Source of the DNA: Candidatus Gastranaerophilales bacterium | Lineage (GTDB): Bacteria; Cyanobacteriota; Vampirovibrionia; Gastranaerophilales; Gastranaerophilaceae | Length of the DNA: 64,000 bases | Assembly: GCA_947594025.1 (NCBI GenBank) | Contig: CANQDZ010000001.1 | Location: 62,001 to 126,000 of the forward strand | Direction of reading: 5' to 3' | In this document: one piece after another, positions 8,286 to 17,199 of the stretch | Layout of the letters: each line of letters opens with the position of its first letter | How positions within the stretch are numbered: position 1 is the stretch's first letter | Program-made: the position numbers and the translations under genes | The notes under the pieces: generated by a model | Seen by the model: only the letters and a program-made list of their open reading frames with translations | Told to the model about the DNA's origin: nothing | The model's database searches: none

Positions 8286-9536
8286 ATGGAATACGATTTA
8301 ATTATTATAGGGCTTGGACCTGCAGGGCAAAAAATGGCGCTTGAAGCGCGCAAACTCAACAAGAGCGTTTTGGTTTTTGAAAAAAACAAAGCCGGCGGAA
8401 CTTGCCTTAACACGGGATGTATCCCGACAAAATCAATTCTTCATGACTCATCCCGTGAAAACTGGCAGGAATGCCTTTTAAGGGAACGGGATATTGTTTC
8501 AAAATTCAATAAGGCAATTGAGAAAGATTTTAAAAATAAGGGGATAGAAATTATCTTTGATGAAGCCTCTCTTGATGTGGATAAAAAATGCGTAATTTGC
8601 GACAATACGGAGTATAAGACTCAAAATATAGTCATCGCAACCGGCTCAAAACCTCTTGAAATTCCAAATTTTAAGTATGACCATGAAACAATTTTATCCT
8701 CAGACGATATCTTTAATATGAGTGAACTTCCAAAAAGTATAGCGATTATAGGCTCAGGTGCAATAGGTATTGAATGGGCGAGAATATTTAATAATTTTAA
8801 AGTCAAGGTAAGCGTCATAGAGGCTATGGAGCACTTATTGCCGGCAATGGATATTGATATATCAAAAAGAATAGAACGTATTTTCAAGATAAATAAAATA
8901 GATTATTATTTAGGTACATCCGCTGTATCTTTTGAAAACGGCATTTTAAAACTTGGGTGCGGAAAAGAGATTGAATGTGAAAAAGTTTTAGTCGGAGTCG
9001 GAAGAAGAAAGGTTCTGCCAAACATCAAGGATGATAAAGAGCTTGTAATAAATGATGATTTTACAACTAACTACAGCGGCATTTATGCAATAGGGGACAT
9101 CACAAAATACCCCATGCTGGCGCATAGTGCAGGCTATCAGGCAAAAAGACTCATAAACGGGATATACAAAAAGAATGATAAAAATGATGCCGTAATCCCT
9201 TCCGTTATATATGGAGAACCGGAAATTGCCTCTGCGGGGATAAGGGAGCAGGATATCCAAAATAAAGATGAATATGAAATTTACAATATGTTGATCGGGG
9301 CACTGCCTAAGGCTTGGTGCGATAATCAAACAGACGGTTTTATAAAAATTATCACAAAAGATAATATGATTAAAGGCGCACACATTGTTTCAAAAGAGGC
9401 GTCCTCCATGATTGGAAGTATTCTTGTCTCAATGAAAGCCAACATTAATACGGAAGAATTTAAAGAAATTGTCTTTCCGCACCCCACGCTTTTAGAGGGG
9501 CTGTCAGAGGTATTTGAATTTAAAAAAACTATTTAA
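8286..9536 (+). CDS. dihydrolipoamide dehydrogenase-like flavoprotein (short form)
   Basis: Class I pyridine nucleotide-disulfide oxidoreductase, 416 aa against about 460-470 for typical Lpd. Visible: FAD-binding IIGLGPAGQKMA, redox-active GTCLNTGCIPTK with the CxxxxC pair, ATGSKP, NAD-binding IGSGAIGIEWARIF, second FAD motif AIGDITKYPMLAHSA, and the C-terminal HPTLLEGLSE with the catalytic His and Glu. These make it a dimeric disulfide reductase, most like lipoamide dehydrogenase. No E1/E2 genes are adjacent, so the partner complex is unknown. It overlaps the convergent MerR gene by 8 bp. Confidence 0.82.
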   Translation: MEYDLIIIGLGPAGQKMALEARKLNKSVLVFEKNKAGGTCLNTGCIPTKSILHDSSRENWQECLLRERDIVSKFNKAIEKDFKNKGIEIIFDEASLDVDKKCVICDNTEYKTQNIVIATGSKPLEIPNFKYDHETILSSDDIFNMSELPKSIAIIGSGAIGIEWARIFNNFKVKVSVIEAMEHLLPAMDIDISKRIERIFKINKIDYYLGTSAVSFENGILKLGCGKEIECEKVLVGVGRRKVLPNIKDDKELVINDDFTTNYSGIYAIGDITKYPMLAHSAGYQAKRLINGIYKKNDKNDAVIPSVIYGEPEIASAGIREQDIQNKDEYEIYNMLIGALPKAWCDNQTDGFIKIITKDNMIKGAHIVSKEASSMIGSILVSMKANINTEEFKEIVFPHPTLLEGLSEVFEFKKTI

Positions 9537-9927
9537 TGGCGGACTTATAGCCTTTACACCTTTTTGACATCACGTTTTGATTATCTTTTTGAATATCTTC
9601 ATTGATGTTCAGGCTTTTTGCGATATTTTGCATATAGTCAAAATATAATTCAGGCTTAATTTTTGTAGCTTCCAGAAGTTTTAAGATTATTTTAACGCCG
9701 TTTATATTAACGGCAAAATTCCTTGTAAGTATGAGGATAAATTGTGCTTTTTTAAGGTCATTTAAAGAATAGAGTCTTTTATTGTATTTGGAACGCTTAG
9801 GCACAACCAAACCCTGCTCGTCATAAATCCTGAGAGTTCTGACATGAATATTTAAAGACTTTGCCATAGCGCCGATTGTAAGCACAGACTCATCTTGTCT
9901 TAAAATTTTATCACTGTTTTTACTCAT
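9529..9927 (-). CDS. MerR-family regulator, HspR-like
   Basis: 132 aa. Winged helix-turn-helix of the MerR type at about 16-85 (LTIGAMAKSLNIHVRTLRIYDEQGLV, then NKRLYSLNDLKKAQFI), followed by a short helical tail instead of a metal-binding loop. The IHVRTLRIYDEQGLV segment resembles HspR, the heat-shock repressor. No dnaK or clpB is in the window, so the target is unknown. It has an extended -10 promoter 21 nt upstream with an inverted repeat over it, consistent with self-regulation. Confidence 0.8.
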   Translation of the reverse strand: MSKNSDKILRQDESVLTIGAMAKSLNIHVRTLRIYDEQGLVVPKRSKYNKRLYSLNDLKKAQFILILTRNFAVNINGVKIILKLLEATKIKPELYFDYMQNIAKSLNINEDIQKDNQNVMSKRCKGYKSAIK

Positions 9928-9940
9928 TCTTAAATTCCAA

Positions 9941-9957
9941 ACAATAATATTGTAGCA
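9941..9957 (-). promoter_or_regulatory. MerR/HspR-like gene promoter with overlapping inverted repeat
   Basis: TGCTACAAT on the minus strand (9957-9949) is an extended -10. The 13-bp inverted repeat ACAATA-A-TATTGT (9941-9953) covers part of it. A dimeric MerR-type protein could bind here, but the repeat is AT-only in its core and could be chance. It does not match the known HspR site. Confidence 0.35.
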
Positions 9958-9962
9958 TAAAT

Positions 9963-11264
9963 TTAAATTATGCCAAATAAATCGTAATCATCAAAGCCAG
10001 TAATCTTAACCGTTTCAATATCGCAAGGGGATAAGTGTTTGTCTGTCTTTATATAGACAAGTCCGTCAACTTCGGGAGCATCTTTATAGCTTCTTGCAAC
10101 AACGGTTCCGTCACCTCTTATTTCTTCAATAATACAGGGGATTTTTTTCCCGACAAGCTTAGAATTTATTTCATGGGAAATATCTTTTTGCAGTGCCAGT
10201 ATTTTATGCTTTCTTTCTTTTTTTACTTTTTGAGAAACCTGAGGCTTTAAGTCGTAGGCGTAAGTTCCTTCTTCTCTTGAAAATTCAAAAACGCCGAGTC
10301 TGTCAAATTTTATTTTTTTGACAAAATTATATAAATCTTCAAATTGCTCGGGTGTTTCTTTAGGATAGCCCACAATAAATGTTGTTCTGATACATACATT
10401 TTTGATATTTTTTCTTATTTTTTTGATTAAATTTTCATAGTTCTCGGAAGGTCTTTTCATATTCTTTAAGACTTCCGCATTTGAATGCTGGAGCGGAATA
10501 TCAATATATTTTACAACCTTTTCGCAAGTTTTATAGGCCTCAATAAGCTCATCATTGAAGTTTGTAGGATAAGCGTATAAAACCCTAATCCAATTTATTT
10601 CATCAATTTTGTTCAGTTCAACAAGTAAATCTGCGAGTTTTGGCTTACCGTACAAGTCGATACCGTAATTTGTCGTATCTTGAGCAATGAGCACAATTTC
10701 GCCGACACCTTTTGCGCCCAATTTTTGAGCCTCTTTTACGATATCTTCAATGCGTCTTGACTTATATTTTCCTTTTAGTTTAGGAATAATGCAGTATCCG
10801 CAGCTATAATTACAACCGTCCGCAATTTTGATGTAAGAGGCTGCACCCGCCGTTATTTGTTCTCTTTCTACATCTTCTTTGTAAGAATATTCAGGATTTT
10901 CACTAACGCAATAGTATTCATCTTTCTCTATTGCTTCCACTATTTTTTCATAATCCGAACTTCCTACAATTGCCGATATTTCAGGTATTTCCTTTTTAAG
11001 TTCTTTTTTATATCTTTGCGCAAGACAGCCCATAACGATAATTTTTTTGTTTTGTCGTGCTTCTTCAAGAATTGCCCTTACGCTTTCTTTTTGTGCGTCA
11101 TGAATAAAAGAGCAGGTATTTATAATAACGATATTACAATTGCTTATATCGAGTGAAACGCTGTATCCCGCTTTAGTTAACATGCCCGCCACAAGCTCGG
11201 TATCAACAAGGTTTTTGGCGCATCCTAAAGTTATAATTCCTATTTTTTTGCTGCTCTTTTTCAT
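9963..11264 (-). CDS. rimO: ribosomal protein S12 methylthiotransferase RimO
   Basis: Radical SAM enzyme adding a methylthio group to an Asp of ribosomal protein S12. 433 aa: UPF0004 domain (GCAKNLVDTE, INTCSFIHDAQKES with cluster cysteines), radical SAM CNYSCGYCIIPKLKGKYKSR, and a C-terminal TRAM domain (from about residue 370). The DTELVAGML and CSFIHDAQKES patterns fit RimO better than MiaB. Head of its own transcription unit with a leaderless-type promoter. Confidence 0.9.
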   Translation of the reverse strand: MKKSSKKIGIITLGCAKNLVDTELVAGMLTKAGYSVSLDISNCNIVIINTCSFIHDAQKESVRAILEEARQNKKIIVMGCLAQRYKKELKKEIPEISAIVGSSDYEKIVEAIEKDEYYCVSENPEYSYKEDVEREQITAGAASYIKIADGCNYSCGYCIIPKLKGKYKSRRIEDIVKEAQKLGAKGVGEIVLIAQDTTNYGIDLYGKPKLADLLVELNKIDEINWIRVLYAYPTNFNDELIEAYKTCEKVVKYIDIPLQHSNAEVLKNMKRPSENYENLIKKIRKNIKNVCIRTTFIVGYPKETPEQFEDLYNFVKKIKFDRLGVFEFSREEGTYAYDLKPQVSQKVKKERKHKILALQKDISHEINSKLVGKKIPCIIEEIRGDGTVVARSYKDAPEVDGLVYIKTDKHLSPCDIETVKITGFDDYDLFGII

Positions 11265-11276
11265 ACGAATATGATA
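11265..11276 (-). promoter_or_regulatory. -10 box 6 nt before the rimO ATG (leaderless)
   Basis: TATCAT (11276-11271), then ATTCGT, then ATG at 11264. No Shine-Dalgarno is present. Confidence 0.5.
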
Positions 11277-11330
11277 TCAAAAACAAGCAAATTTTAACAT
11301 TCAGGGGTTTTAAATAAGCGGAGAAAAACT

Positions 11331-11600
11331 ATGATTAATACCCCCGTTACCGCAAATTCCATAGTAGGTTTTGATATTGACAATTATATTAAAGGCGACT
11401 TAACAGACAACAGGGCGCCTGAAATATCTTCACCCGTGCAAATAAACCAAGGTCCAAACAGCGACGTTGCAGAAATAAGCAGCAAACAAGAAAAAGACCG
11501 GAAGGGCTGGAAGGTTTTTGGCGGTATGTTCGTAACGGGTATTATTGCGCTTGTTTCCGCACCTTTTATTAAAAAAGCGTTAAAAGCCGTTAAGAAATAA
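11331..11600 (+). CDS. small protein with C-terminal membrane helix, unknown function
   Basis: 89 aa. A polar, Asn/Asp-rich N-terminal two thirds without a signal peptide, then one hydrophobic helix (about 63-80, FGGMFVTGIIALVSAPF) and a basic tail KKALKAVKK. This is a tail-anchored layout with the bulk probably in the cytoplasm. I do not recognise the family. SD GGAGA is 7 nt before the ATG, so it is a translated gene rather than a chance frame. It is followed by other small envelope proteins. Confidence 0.65.
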   Translation: MINTPVTANSIVGFDIDNYIKGDLTDNRAPEISSPVQINQGPNSDVAEISSKQEKDRKGWKVFGGMFVTGIIALVSAPFIKKALKAVKK

Positions 11601-11659
11601 GTTTTAAGTTTTTTGAATTTTTTGCTTTACTTTCTCAAAAAAAATATTATGTATTTAGT

Positions 11660-12271
11660 ATGAGAAATAAATTTATATATATATTTTTTTTGGTTATTTT
11701 TCTGTCAAATGTACCGGTTAGTGCCGATGAGATGACGGGTCAGGGCGACTTTTATAATATAGATTTTAATGCCATAGACAATCCTTTTTCCGGACAAAAA
11801 ATGGTAACCGAGCAAGAATATCAAAAGGCGTTAGAACAATACAAACAAGCTTCCGATAAAAAGAAAAACAAAGGTTTTTGGAATTGGGTTTTTAAACACA
11901 CCATACCCGAGGATAAACAATACACTCCGCCAAACCCGAGCTCATCAACATACTCCGATGAAATAAAATATCAAAAAGAAGCTATGAGCCAAAAACCCAC
12001 AATAGCTCTTTCCGATTCCGTTACGGATTCAAGAGGTAAATTGGTTGAAAAAGGATTTTATCAAGTTGTTGTTGAAGATGCACAATTAAAGCTTGTGCAG
12101 GGTTATGATGTGGTTGGGATTTTTAACGCAAGGAGAACGACCGATAAATATGATGAGAATGAAATAATATATGCAAGGATTGTTTATCAGGGAGAAAATG
12201 TGGTTAGAATTATTTATTCAAATCTTGATGACTGTTATGAAGCCTTCGCGGTTGTTAAGAAGGAGGATTAG
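11660..12271 (+). CDS. secreted protein of unknown function
   Basis: 203 aa with a clear signal peptide (MRNKFIYIFFLVIFLSNVPVSA, predicted cut after A22). The mature part has a charged helix (EQEYQKALEQYKQASDKKK), a linker rich in Pro and Ser, and a C-terminal beta-rich domain of about 85 residues (from VTDSRGKLVEKGFYQVVVED). No Cys pair or lipobox. Likely periplasmic. I recognise no family. It shares its stop bases TTAG (12268-12271) with the convergent metallopeptidase-like gene. Confidence 0.7.
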   Translation: MRNKFIYIFFLVIFLSNVPVSADEMTGQGDFYNIDFNAIDNPFSGQKMVTEQEYQKALEQYKQASDKKKNKGFWNWVFKHTIPEDKQYTPPNPSSSTYSDEIKYQKEAMSQKPTIALSDSVTDSRGKLVEKGFYQVVVEDAQLKLVQGYDVVGIFNARRTTDKYDENEIIYARIVYQGENVVRIIYSNLDDCYEAFAVVKKED

Positions 12272-12834
12272 TTAAGTCCTGCATACATCGGATTTTGAGC
12301 AATAATACCTTGAATTCTTTGTTCGCCTTGAGTATTGTATAGACGGCTGATGTAGTTTAATCTTTTTGTTAATGAAGATTGAGTTGAAGCAATTGCATTA
12401 TTGTTTCTTACGAATGTGTTCCAAGTTGAAATTTCTGTAAGCCAAGCTTTAATTTCTTCAGCTTTTGTTCCGCTCATCGGGTGGTGTTGGCTTTCGTGAG
12501 CGATAAGGCAAGCGATTGTTTCAGCCGGAGCTGTTTCGTGTTTTTTGTTGATGAAAATTACAAGTCCGCCGTCTTTTGTGTGCATTGTAACTGCTTCACA
12601 GTTTGCAAGACCGTAAACTTCAAGTTCTCTAAACATAATTCTGATTGGTTTTCTTGAAGTGTTGCTGCCGTTTAAAATAGAGATAACATCTTCTCTGTTT
12701 ATTCTGTCTAATGATTCAAGTGCTTGTGCTATTTTAGGATTTTTAGTGATTGTTGAGAAATCTCTTGCGGAAACAGTTTGGTTAAATACAACCAGAAGTA
12801 AAACTGTTACGATTGTGCAAATAACTTTTTTCAT
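12268..12834 (-). CDS. secreted HExxH protein, putative zinc metallopeptidase
   Basis: 188 aa. Signal peptide at 1-23 (VSA then RD). The motif IAHESQHH places His113, Glu114 and His117 as an HExxH zinc site, with Glu126/127 or Glu134 in the following helix as possible third ligand. This is a small gluzincin-like arrangement in a periplasmic or exported protein. The substrate is unknown and I cannot name a Pfam family. The start is the ATG at 12834, with AAGGAG 5 nt upstream; an upstream TTG would place MQGEK before the signal peptide and destroy the SD. Confidence 0.7.
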   Translation of the reverse strand: MKKVICTIVTVLLLVVFNQTVSARDFSTITKNPKIAQALESLDRINREDVISILNGSNTSRKPIRIMFRELEVYGLANCEAVTMHTKDGGLVIFINKKHETAPAETIACLIAHESQHHPMSGTKAEEIKAWLTEISTWNTFVRNNNAIASTQSSLTKRLNYISRLYNTQGEQRIQGIIAQNPMYAGLN

Positions 12835-12987
12835 TTTTTCTCCTTGCAATCAAATCCTTTAAATAACCACATTCATGTATACGGGTTTTTGAAGGAGAGT
12901 CTTTATGATTTTTATTCATATTGTTACAAAAATTAACATTGTCTAAAACACTTATCCGAGAGGGATTTAAAGACGAACATCAGATTT

Positions 12988-12999
12988 TAAAATGTTTTA
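12988..12999 (+). promoter_or_regulatory. -10 box 6 nt before the ATG at 13000 (leaderless)
   Basis: TAAAAT (12988-12993), GTTTTA, then ATG. No Shine-Dalgarno upstream. Confidence 0.55.
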
Positions 13000-13482
13000 A
13001 TGAAAAGAAAATCCATGTTTTTAACGGCAATTTTTTTAATAGTTATAAAATGGACTATTTTATACGCCAACTCTGACATGCAAAATCAGGTTGCTCTAAC
13101 TCCAAAAATGCTGCGCGAAATAAAAACCATGGAAAACAGACATTTTAAAAGCAGAAGCGATAACGGAGAAACCGAAGCTTACAGACTTGAAAGACTCGAA
13201 ATAGAGCTTATGGGAAGAACTTATGACAGACTTCCAATTCAAGAAAGAATGAAGCAGCTTAAAATTGCGAGCCAAAAAAGAATGTTATCCGGCACGTCAC
13301 TTCCCGTTTACGTATCAGGCAGGTATTATTCTCCTAAAAGAATAAGAAACGACTCAATTATGGTTGTTCCGAAAAATGATGATGTGGGAATAATAGACGG
13401 GCTTATGAAAGTGTACGCGCCTGAATTATTTGAAGCATACAGAGCCATGAAAGACAGGCATTTTGAAATGTTTTACGATTAA
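13000..13482 (+). CDS. secreted or membrane-anchored small protein, unknown
   Basis: 160 aa. Basic N-terminus and one hydrophobic stretch (about 6-22), either a signal peptide cut after YA23 or an uncleaved anchor. The mature part contains the helical unit AYRLERLEIELMGRTYDRL, a type of segment I associate with cyanobacterial and melainabacterial secreted proteins, though I cannot name the family. No catalytic motif. It stands between a secreted metallopeptidase-like gene and a sensor-like gene, so an envelope role is plausible. Confidence 0.65.
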   Translation: MKRKSMFLTAIFLIVIKWTILYANSDMQNQVALTPKMLREIKTMENRHFKSRSDNGETEAYRLERLEIELMGRTYDRLPIQERMKQLKIASQKRMLSGTSLPVYVSGRYYSPKRIRNDSIMVVPKNDDVGIIDGLMKVYAPELFEAYRAMKDRHFEMFYD

Positions 13483-13572
13483 TTTAAAATACACCAACAG
13501 CCTTATTTATCTTGATTAATTGCAGAATTTTTGATAAAATTTGGCTAAAGAAGAAGAGGATATAAGACAATT

Positions 13573-14715
13573 ATGAACATTAAAGCACTACTTACTAACG
13601 TCAAGAAAGACAATTTATTTAACCTGTATCCGGATTCAACTTTAATTATTCAAAGTGACGGACAAATTTTAGATGTTAATATTAAAGCCACTAACTTCTT
13701 TGAATATTCAAGATTTGGTATGGTCGGCGAAAGTGTTGATAAATATATTCTTGACGGATTAAATAAAATTTCAAGAAGCTTAAAAAATCAAGAAACGGAA
13801 ATTGTTGCGGTTGTATGCGCCTCAAAAGCGGAAAAATATGGCGAAATTACAGCTTATAAAGACGAAGAAGATGAAAAAATATATCTAGCAATCCGTGACG
13901 TTACAAAAAAATATGCAAAACAAAACGCCTTGAGCAGCGAATTTAAGGTTGCAAGGAATATAATTGATGAAAAAAACACCTATCTCGTTAATGCATCAAA
14001 TGAAATACTGTCAGGCTTAAATTCAATTGAAAGCTTTTCAAAAGCTTTAATGGGCGGTGTTAGCGGAACATTGACAGCCAAACAGGAAAAATATGTAAAT
14101 ATTATAAACAAAAATGCAAAAGAACTTTTATACAATCTTGATAAGATGTTTTTCTTGTTTAAAACGGAATCAAATCTTATTTATAAAACGTATAAGACTT
14201 TTGATATTGTAAATATGTTAAATGACATTCAAAAAGCTTGGAATGATTTATTTAAAGAAAAAAATATCCGCTTTGTATGCGATTTTTCAAATATTGCATA
14301 CAGAAATGTTTGTCTTGACCCTGTATTAATGCAAAACATAATTGATGTTTTGCTTCAATCAAGCTTAAAAAATACTGAAGTCGGGGGTGTAACATTTACC
14401 GTAAGCAATCCTCCTCAAGAATTTTTGAAGGAAAAAGGAATTGAATTATCGGAAGATGAAAACATCTTTAAAAAATATCTTCTCTTTGAAATTAAAGACA
14501 CATCCGCAGGTTTAAATGATGAAGAAATAAATTCCGTATTTGACCCGTATAAGCTTATTAAAAATCCTCAAAAACGTTCAATGGGCACAAAATTTTCATA
14601 TCCTGCAGTTAAAAAACTCATAGAAGAATTGGACGGCACAATGTGGGTTAATTCAAAAATATCAAACGGAGTGTCTGTTACGTTCTTATTGCCCGCAGAG
14701 AGAAAAATTAAATAG
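13573..14715 (+). CDS. histidine kinase-like protein without the phospho-acceptor histidine
   Basis: 380 aa, cytoplasmic. PAS-like domain (about 15-112), DHp-like helices (about 120-200) and an HATPase fold (about 205-378). In normal kinases the DHp helix reads S-H-E-[LI]-R-T-P-L. Here the aligned stretch is [10 protein letters not shown]: Asn143 replaces His (codon AAT, 13999-14001) and R-T-P is lost. The N-box Asn of LLxNA is also replaced (VLLQSSLKN). The G1-like DTSAGL and a later glycine region survive partly. It is therefore probably a non-phosphorylating sensor or scaffold. No response regulator is adjacent; the next gene, 4 nt away, is an ABC ATPase. Confidence 0.8.
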   Translation: MNIKALLTNVKKDNLFNLYPDSTLIIQSDGQILDVNIKATNFFEYSRFGMVGESVDKYILDGLNKISRSLKNQETEIVAVVCASKAEKYGEITAYKDEEDEKIYLAIRDVTKKYAKQNALSSEFKVARNIIDEKNTYLVNASNEILSGLNSIESFSKALMGGVSGTLTAKQEKYVNIINKNAKELLYNLDKMFFLFKTESNLIYKTYKTFDIVNMLNDIQKAWNDLFKEKNIRFVCDFSNIAYRNVCLDPVLMQNIIDVLLQSSLKNTEVGGVTFTVSNPPQEFLKEKGIELSEDENIFKKYLLFEIKDTSAGLNDEEINSVFDPYKLIKNPQKRSMGTKFSYPAVKKLIEELDGTMWVNSKISNGVSVTFLLPAERKIK

Positions 14716-14719
14716 CATT

Positions 14720-15697
14720 ATGGCAAAAATAAAATTCGAAAACATATCAAAATCATTTGGCAATAAAGAAATTCTAAAAAACATTAATCTTGAAATTGAA
14801 GACAAAGAATTTTGTGTTTTAGTCGGTGCTTCAGGCTGTGGAAAATCTACTCTTTTAAGGATTATTGCGGGGCTTGAACAGCAAACATCGGGAAACGTAT
14901 TTATCGGAGATGCCTGCGTTAATAATGTTTCGCCAAAAGACAGAGATGTTGCCTTTGTTTTTCAGAGTTATGCGCTATATCCTCATTTAAACGTATATGA
15001 TAATATCGCTTTTCCTCTAAAAATCAAGGGAGAAAGCAAAGAGGAAATAAATAAAAAAGTACTTGAGGCTTCATCCGTTTTGGGATTAGACGAGCTTCTT
15101 AAAAGGAAACCAAAAGAACTTTCGGGCGGACAAAGACAACGTGTGGCTTTAGGGCGTGCAATAGTCAGAAAGCCAAAGGTATTTTTAATGGATGAACCTT
15201 TAAGTAATTTAGATGCAAAACTCAGAGTCTCCATGAGAAGTGAAATTAAAAAATTGCACGAAAAATTGCAGACAACTTTTGTGTATGTTACTCATGACCA
15301 AACGGAAGCCTTAACTATGGGAGATAAAATAGTTGTTTTAAATGACGGAATTATTCAACAACAAGGAAGTGCAAAAGAAATATTTAAAACGCCTAAAAAC
15401 GTTTTTGTTGCAACTTTTATGGGCAATTTACCGATGAATATTATAGAACGGGATGACAAAATTATGGGTTTTAGGCCGGAAGACGTTGTTGTAAACAAAG
15501 AAGACGGTTTTTCATTCAGACCCGTTGTGGACTTCTTTGAAATCTTGGGTGCGGACAAAATTTTATACTTTAATCTTGACGGAAGCAAATGCCTTGCAAA
15601 AGTAAATGCGGACACGAATACCAAAGATTTGACGCTTAGCGTTCCCTATGATAAATTATACAATTTTGACAAAAAGACTAAAAATATAATCGAATAA
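14720..15697 (+). CDS. ABC transporter ATPase, UgpC/MalK type (orphan)
   Basis: 325 aa. Walker [11 protein letters not shown]-loop [11 protein letters not shown], signature [14 protein letters not shown], Walker B VFLMDEP, H-loop [10 protein letters not shown], then a short C-terminal TOBE-like regulatory region (about 240-325, shorter than in MalK). Such ATPases energise sugar or glycerol-phosphate importers and are often shared between permeases. No permease or binding protein is nearby. It starts 4 nt after the pseudo-kinase and is almost certainly co-transcribed with it, which is an unusual pairing. Confidence 0.88.
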   Translation: MAKIKFENISKSFGNKEILKNINLEIEDKEFCVLVGASGCGKSTLLRIIAGLEQQTSGNVFIGDACVNNVSPKDRDVAFVFQSYALYPHLNVYDNIAFPLKIKGESKEEINKKVLEASSVLGLDELLKRKPKELSGGQRQRVALGRAIVRKPKVFLMDEPLSNLDAKLRVSMRSEIKKLHEKLQTTFVYVTHDQTEALTMGDKIVVLNDGIIQQQGSAKEIFKTPKNVFVATFMGNLPMNIIERDDKIMGFRPEDVVVNKEDGFSFRPVVDFFEILGADKILYFNLDGSKCLAKVNADTNTKDLTLSVPYDKLYNFDKKTKNIIE

Positions 15698-15701
15698 GCT
15701 C

Positions 15702-15884
15702 TCATTCTTTATTTTTTTCATCTTCTTCAATCCAAACATAAGTACGACCCGTATAATTTCTAAGAGGGTTATAATCAGAATTTCTGTTTATAAAAGGGTT
15801 TGTCGCCTTTTTGTCCAGTTCATTCATTCTTTTATTCACATATTCGATAAATTTTAAGAAAGACATAGCGTTTTTTCCTGCCAT
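15702..15884 (-). CDS. short hypothetical protein
   Basis: 60 aa, charged and aromatic, no membrane segment (MAGKNAMSFLKFIEYVNKRM onward, ending in an acidic-lysine tail). I do not recognise it. Support comes from a -10-like CATAAT exactly 6 nt before the ATG, as at other genes here, and from a stop only 4 nt from the convergent ABC ATPase stop, which fits the local packing rule. Confidence 0.45.
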   Translation of the reverse strand: MAGKNAMSFLKFIEYVNKRMNELDKKATNPFINRNSDYNPLRNYTGRTYVWIEEDEKNKE

Positions 15885-15896
15885 ACAATCATTATG
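15885..15896 (-). promoter_or_regulatory. -10-like box 6 nt before the ATG at 15884
   Basis: CATAAT (15896-15891), GATTGT, ATG. Five of six bases match the -10 consensus. Confidence 0.4.
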
Positions 15897-16017
15897 ACTC
15901 TGTTTTTTAAAAAATTAATGTCTAAAAGTTTAATGTTTAAATACGCCTAAAAGATAATTTGCACTCAGGTTTTTTTAATGTTAAAATAGTGCCCGAGGTT
16001 ATAAGGGGATTAATAAA

Positions 16018-17199
16018 TTGAGTAATATAAAAAACTATTTAAAAAAACATAAAAAAGTATTTGTTGTCGGAATAATTGTTGCAGTTTTGTTTATACTTGT
16101 AGCTTTCAGATATGCATACAGCGTTGTGAGCAGCATATTTATGGGAAATATGATGAGACAGGCAATGGTTGCGCAAGTAACGCTTGAGACAATTGACGAA
16201 GCGGATATTCTTGAAACTTTTGAAGCTCCGGGAAGAGTTCGAGCAAAATATGATATTGATTTGGTTGCTCGTGTCAGCGGATATCTTCAAAAATCACATT
16301 TTAAAGAAGGTGATTACGTAAAAAAAGGTCAAACACTGTTTACAATTGAACAACAAGAATATATAAACGCGGTTCAAAAAGCTCAAGCATCTTTAAAAAG
16401 TGCGGAAGCTCAAGCTCAGAAAGCTAAAGTTGACTTTGCAAGAGCAAAAGAACTTGTTGAAAAAGATTTCATATCAAAAGCAACTTATGATGACAGGTTA
16501 GCTCAAAGGGATGTTTCAATAGCCAATGTTCAAAGCGCAAGAGCAGCTCTAAGCGATGCCAAAAGAAATTTGTCATACACAAAAATAACATCGCCCGTTG
16601 ACGGAAAAATCGGTGCAATTATAATTACCGAGGGAAACTACGTCACGGCTCAAAGCGGAGCACTTGCTAAAATAACAAGTATTAACCCTATTTACGTTTT
16701 ATATTCGCTTGATTCTAAAAAATTTAATCAATTCAGAAGTGAAACAAATATTCAAAATGACAAACCTTTTGAAGTAGAGCTTGAGCTTGCAGACGGCACT
16801 ATATACGATAAAAAAGGTGTTCAAGACTTCTTTGACAATACCGTTACAACATCAACAGGCACATTATCCTTAAGGGCAACATTTGAAAATCCCGATAATG
16901 TATTAATTCCCGGTGATTTTGTAAAAGTAAAAGTGTTATCAAATACAACCAAAAAACACGTTGTTGTGCCTCAAGATTCAGTATTGCAAGATGCTTCAGG
17001 AAAATATGTTTACACTGTCGTAAACGATAAAGCAAAGCTTGTCAGAATTTCTACGGAAGGACAATTTGAAGATTATTGGATAGTGGAAAAAGGACTTAAA
17101 AAAGGCGACAAGGTTGTAAAAGAAGGTGCCTTAAAACTAACGGACGGTGCCAAAGTAAAAGTATTAACGGAAAAGAGCTATCAAGAGGAAAATAAATAA
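16018..17199 (+). CDS. RND efflux periplasmic adaptor (AcrA/MexA type)
   Basis: 393 aa membrane fusion protein. One N-terminal membrane anchor (about 14-35), no lipobox. Barrel-sandwich/lipoyl halves appear around [21 protein letters not shown] and [18 protein letters not shown], separated by a helical hairpin of about 70 residues rich in Ala, Lys and Gln. Beta-barrel and membrane-proximal domains follow. TTG start with AAGGGG 10 nt upstream. The stop overlaps the pump start as TAATG, so the two are translationally coupled. Confidence 0.92.
   Translation: MSNIKNYLKKHKKVFVVGIIVAVLFILVAFRYAYSVVSSIFMGNMMRQAMVAQVTLETIDEADILETFEAPGRVRAKYDIDLVARVSGYLQKSHFKEGDYVKKGQTLFTIEQQEYINAVQKAQASLKSAEAQAQKAKVDFARAKELVEKDFISKATYDDRLAQRDVSIANVQSARAALSDAKRNLSYTKITSPVDGKIGAIIITEGNYVTAQSGALAKITSINPIYVLYSLDSKKFNQFRSETNIQNDKPFEVELELADGTIYDKKGVQDFFDNTVTTSTGTLSLRATFENPDNVLIPGDFVKVKVLSNTTKKHVVVPQDSVLQDASGKYVYTVVNDKAKLVRISTEGQFEDYWIVEKGLKKGDKVVKEGALKLTDGAKVKVLTEKSYQEENK

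Noticed and set aside
9963-11264. MiaB instead of RimO
   Set aside because: The CSFIHDAQKES and N-terminal DTELVAGML patterns and the radical SAM loop fit RimO; MiaB landmarks were not seen. The two are close, so some doubt remains.
12905-12946. 13-codon ORF (MIFIHIVTKINIV) with GGAG upstream in the divergent gap before the gene at 13000
   Set aside because: Good SD spacing, but no following attenuator hairpin, and the gene at 13000 has its own -10 at 12988. Too short to support without expression or conservation.
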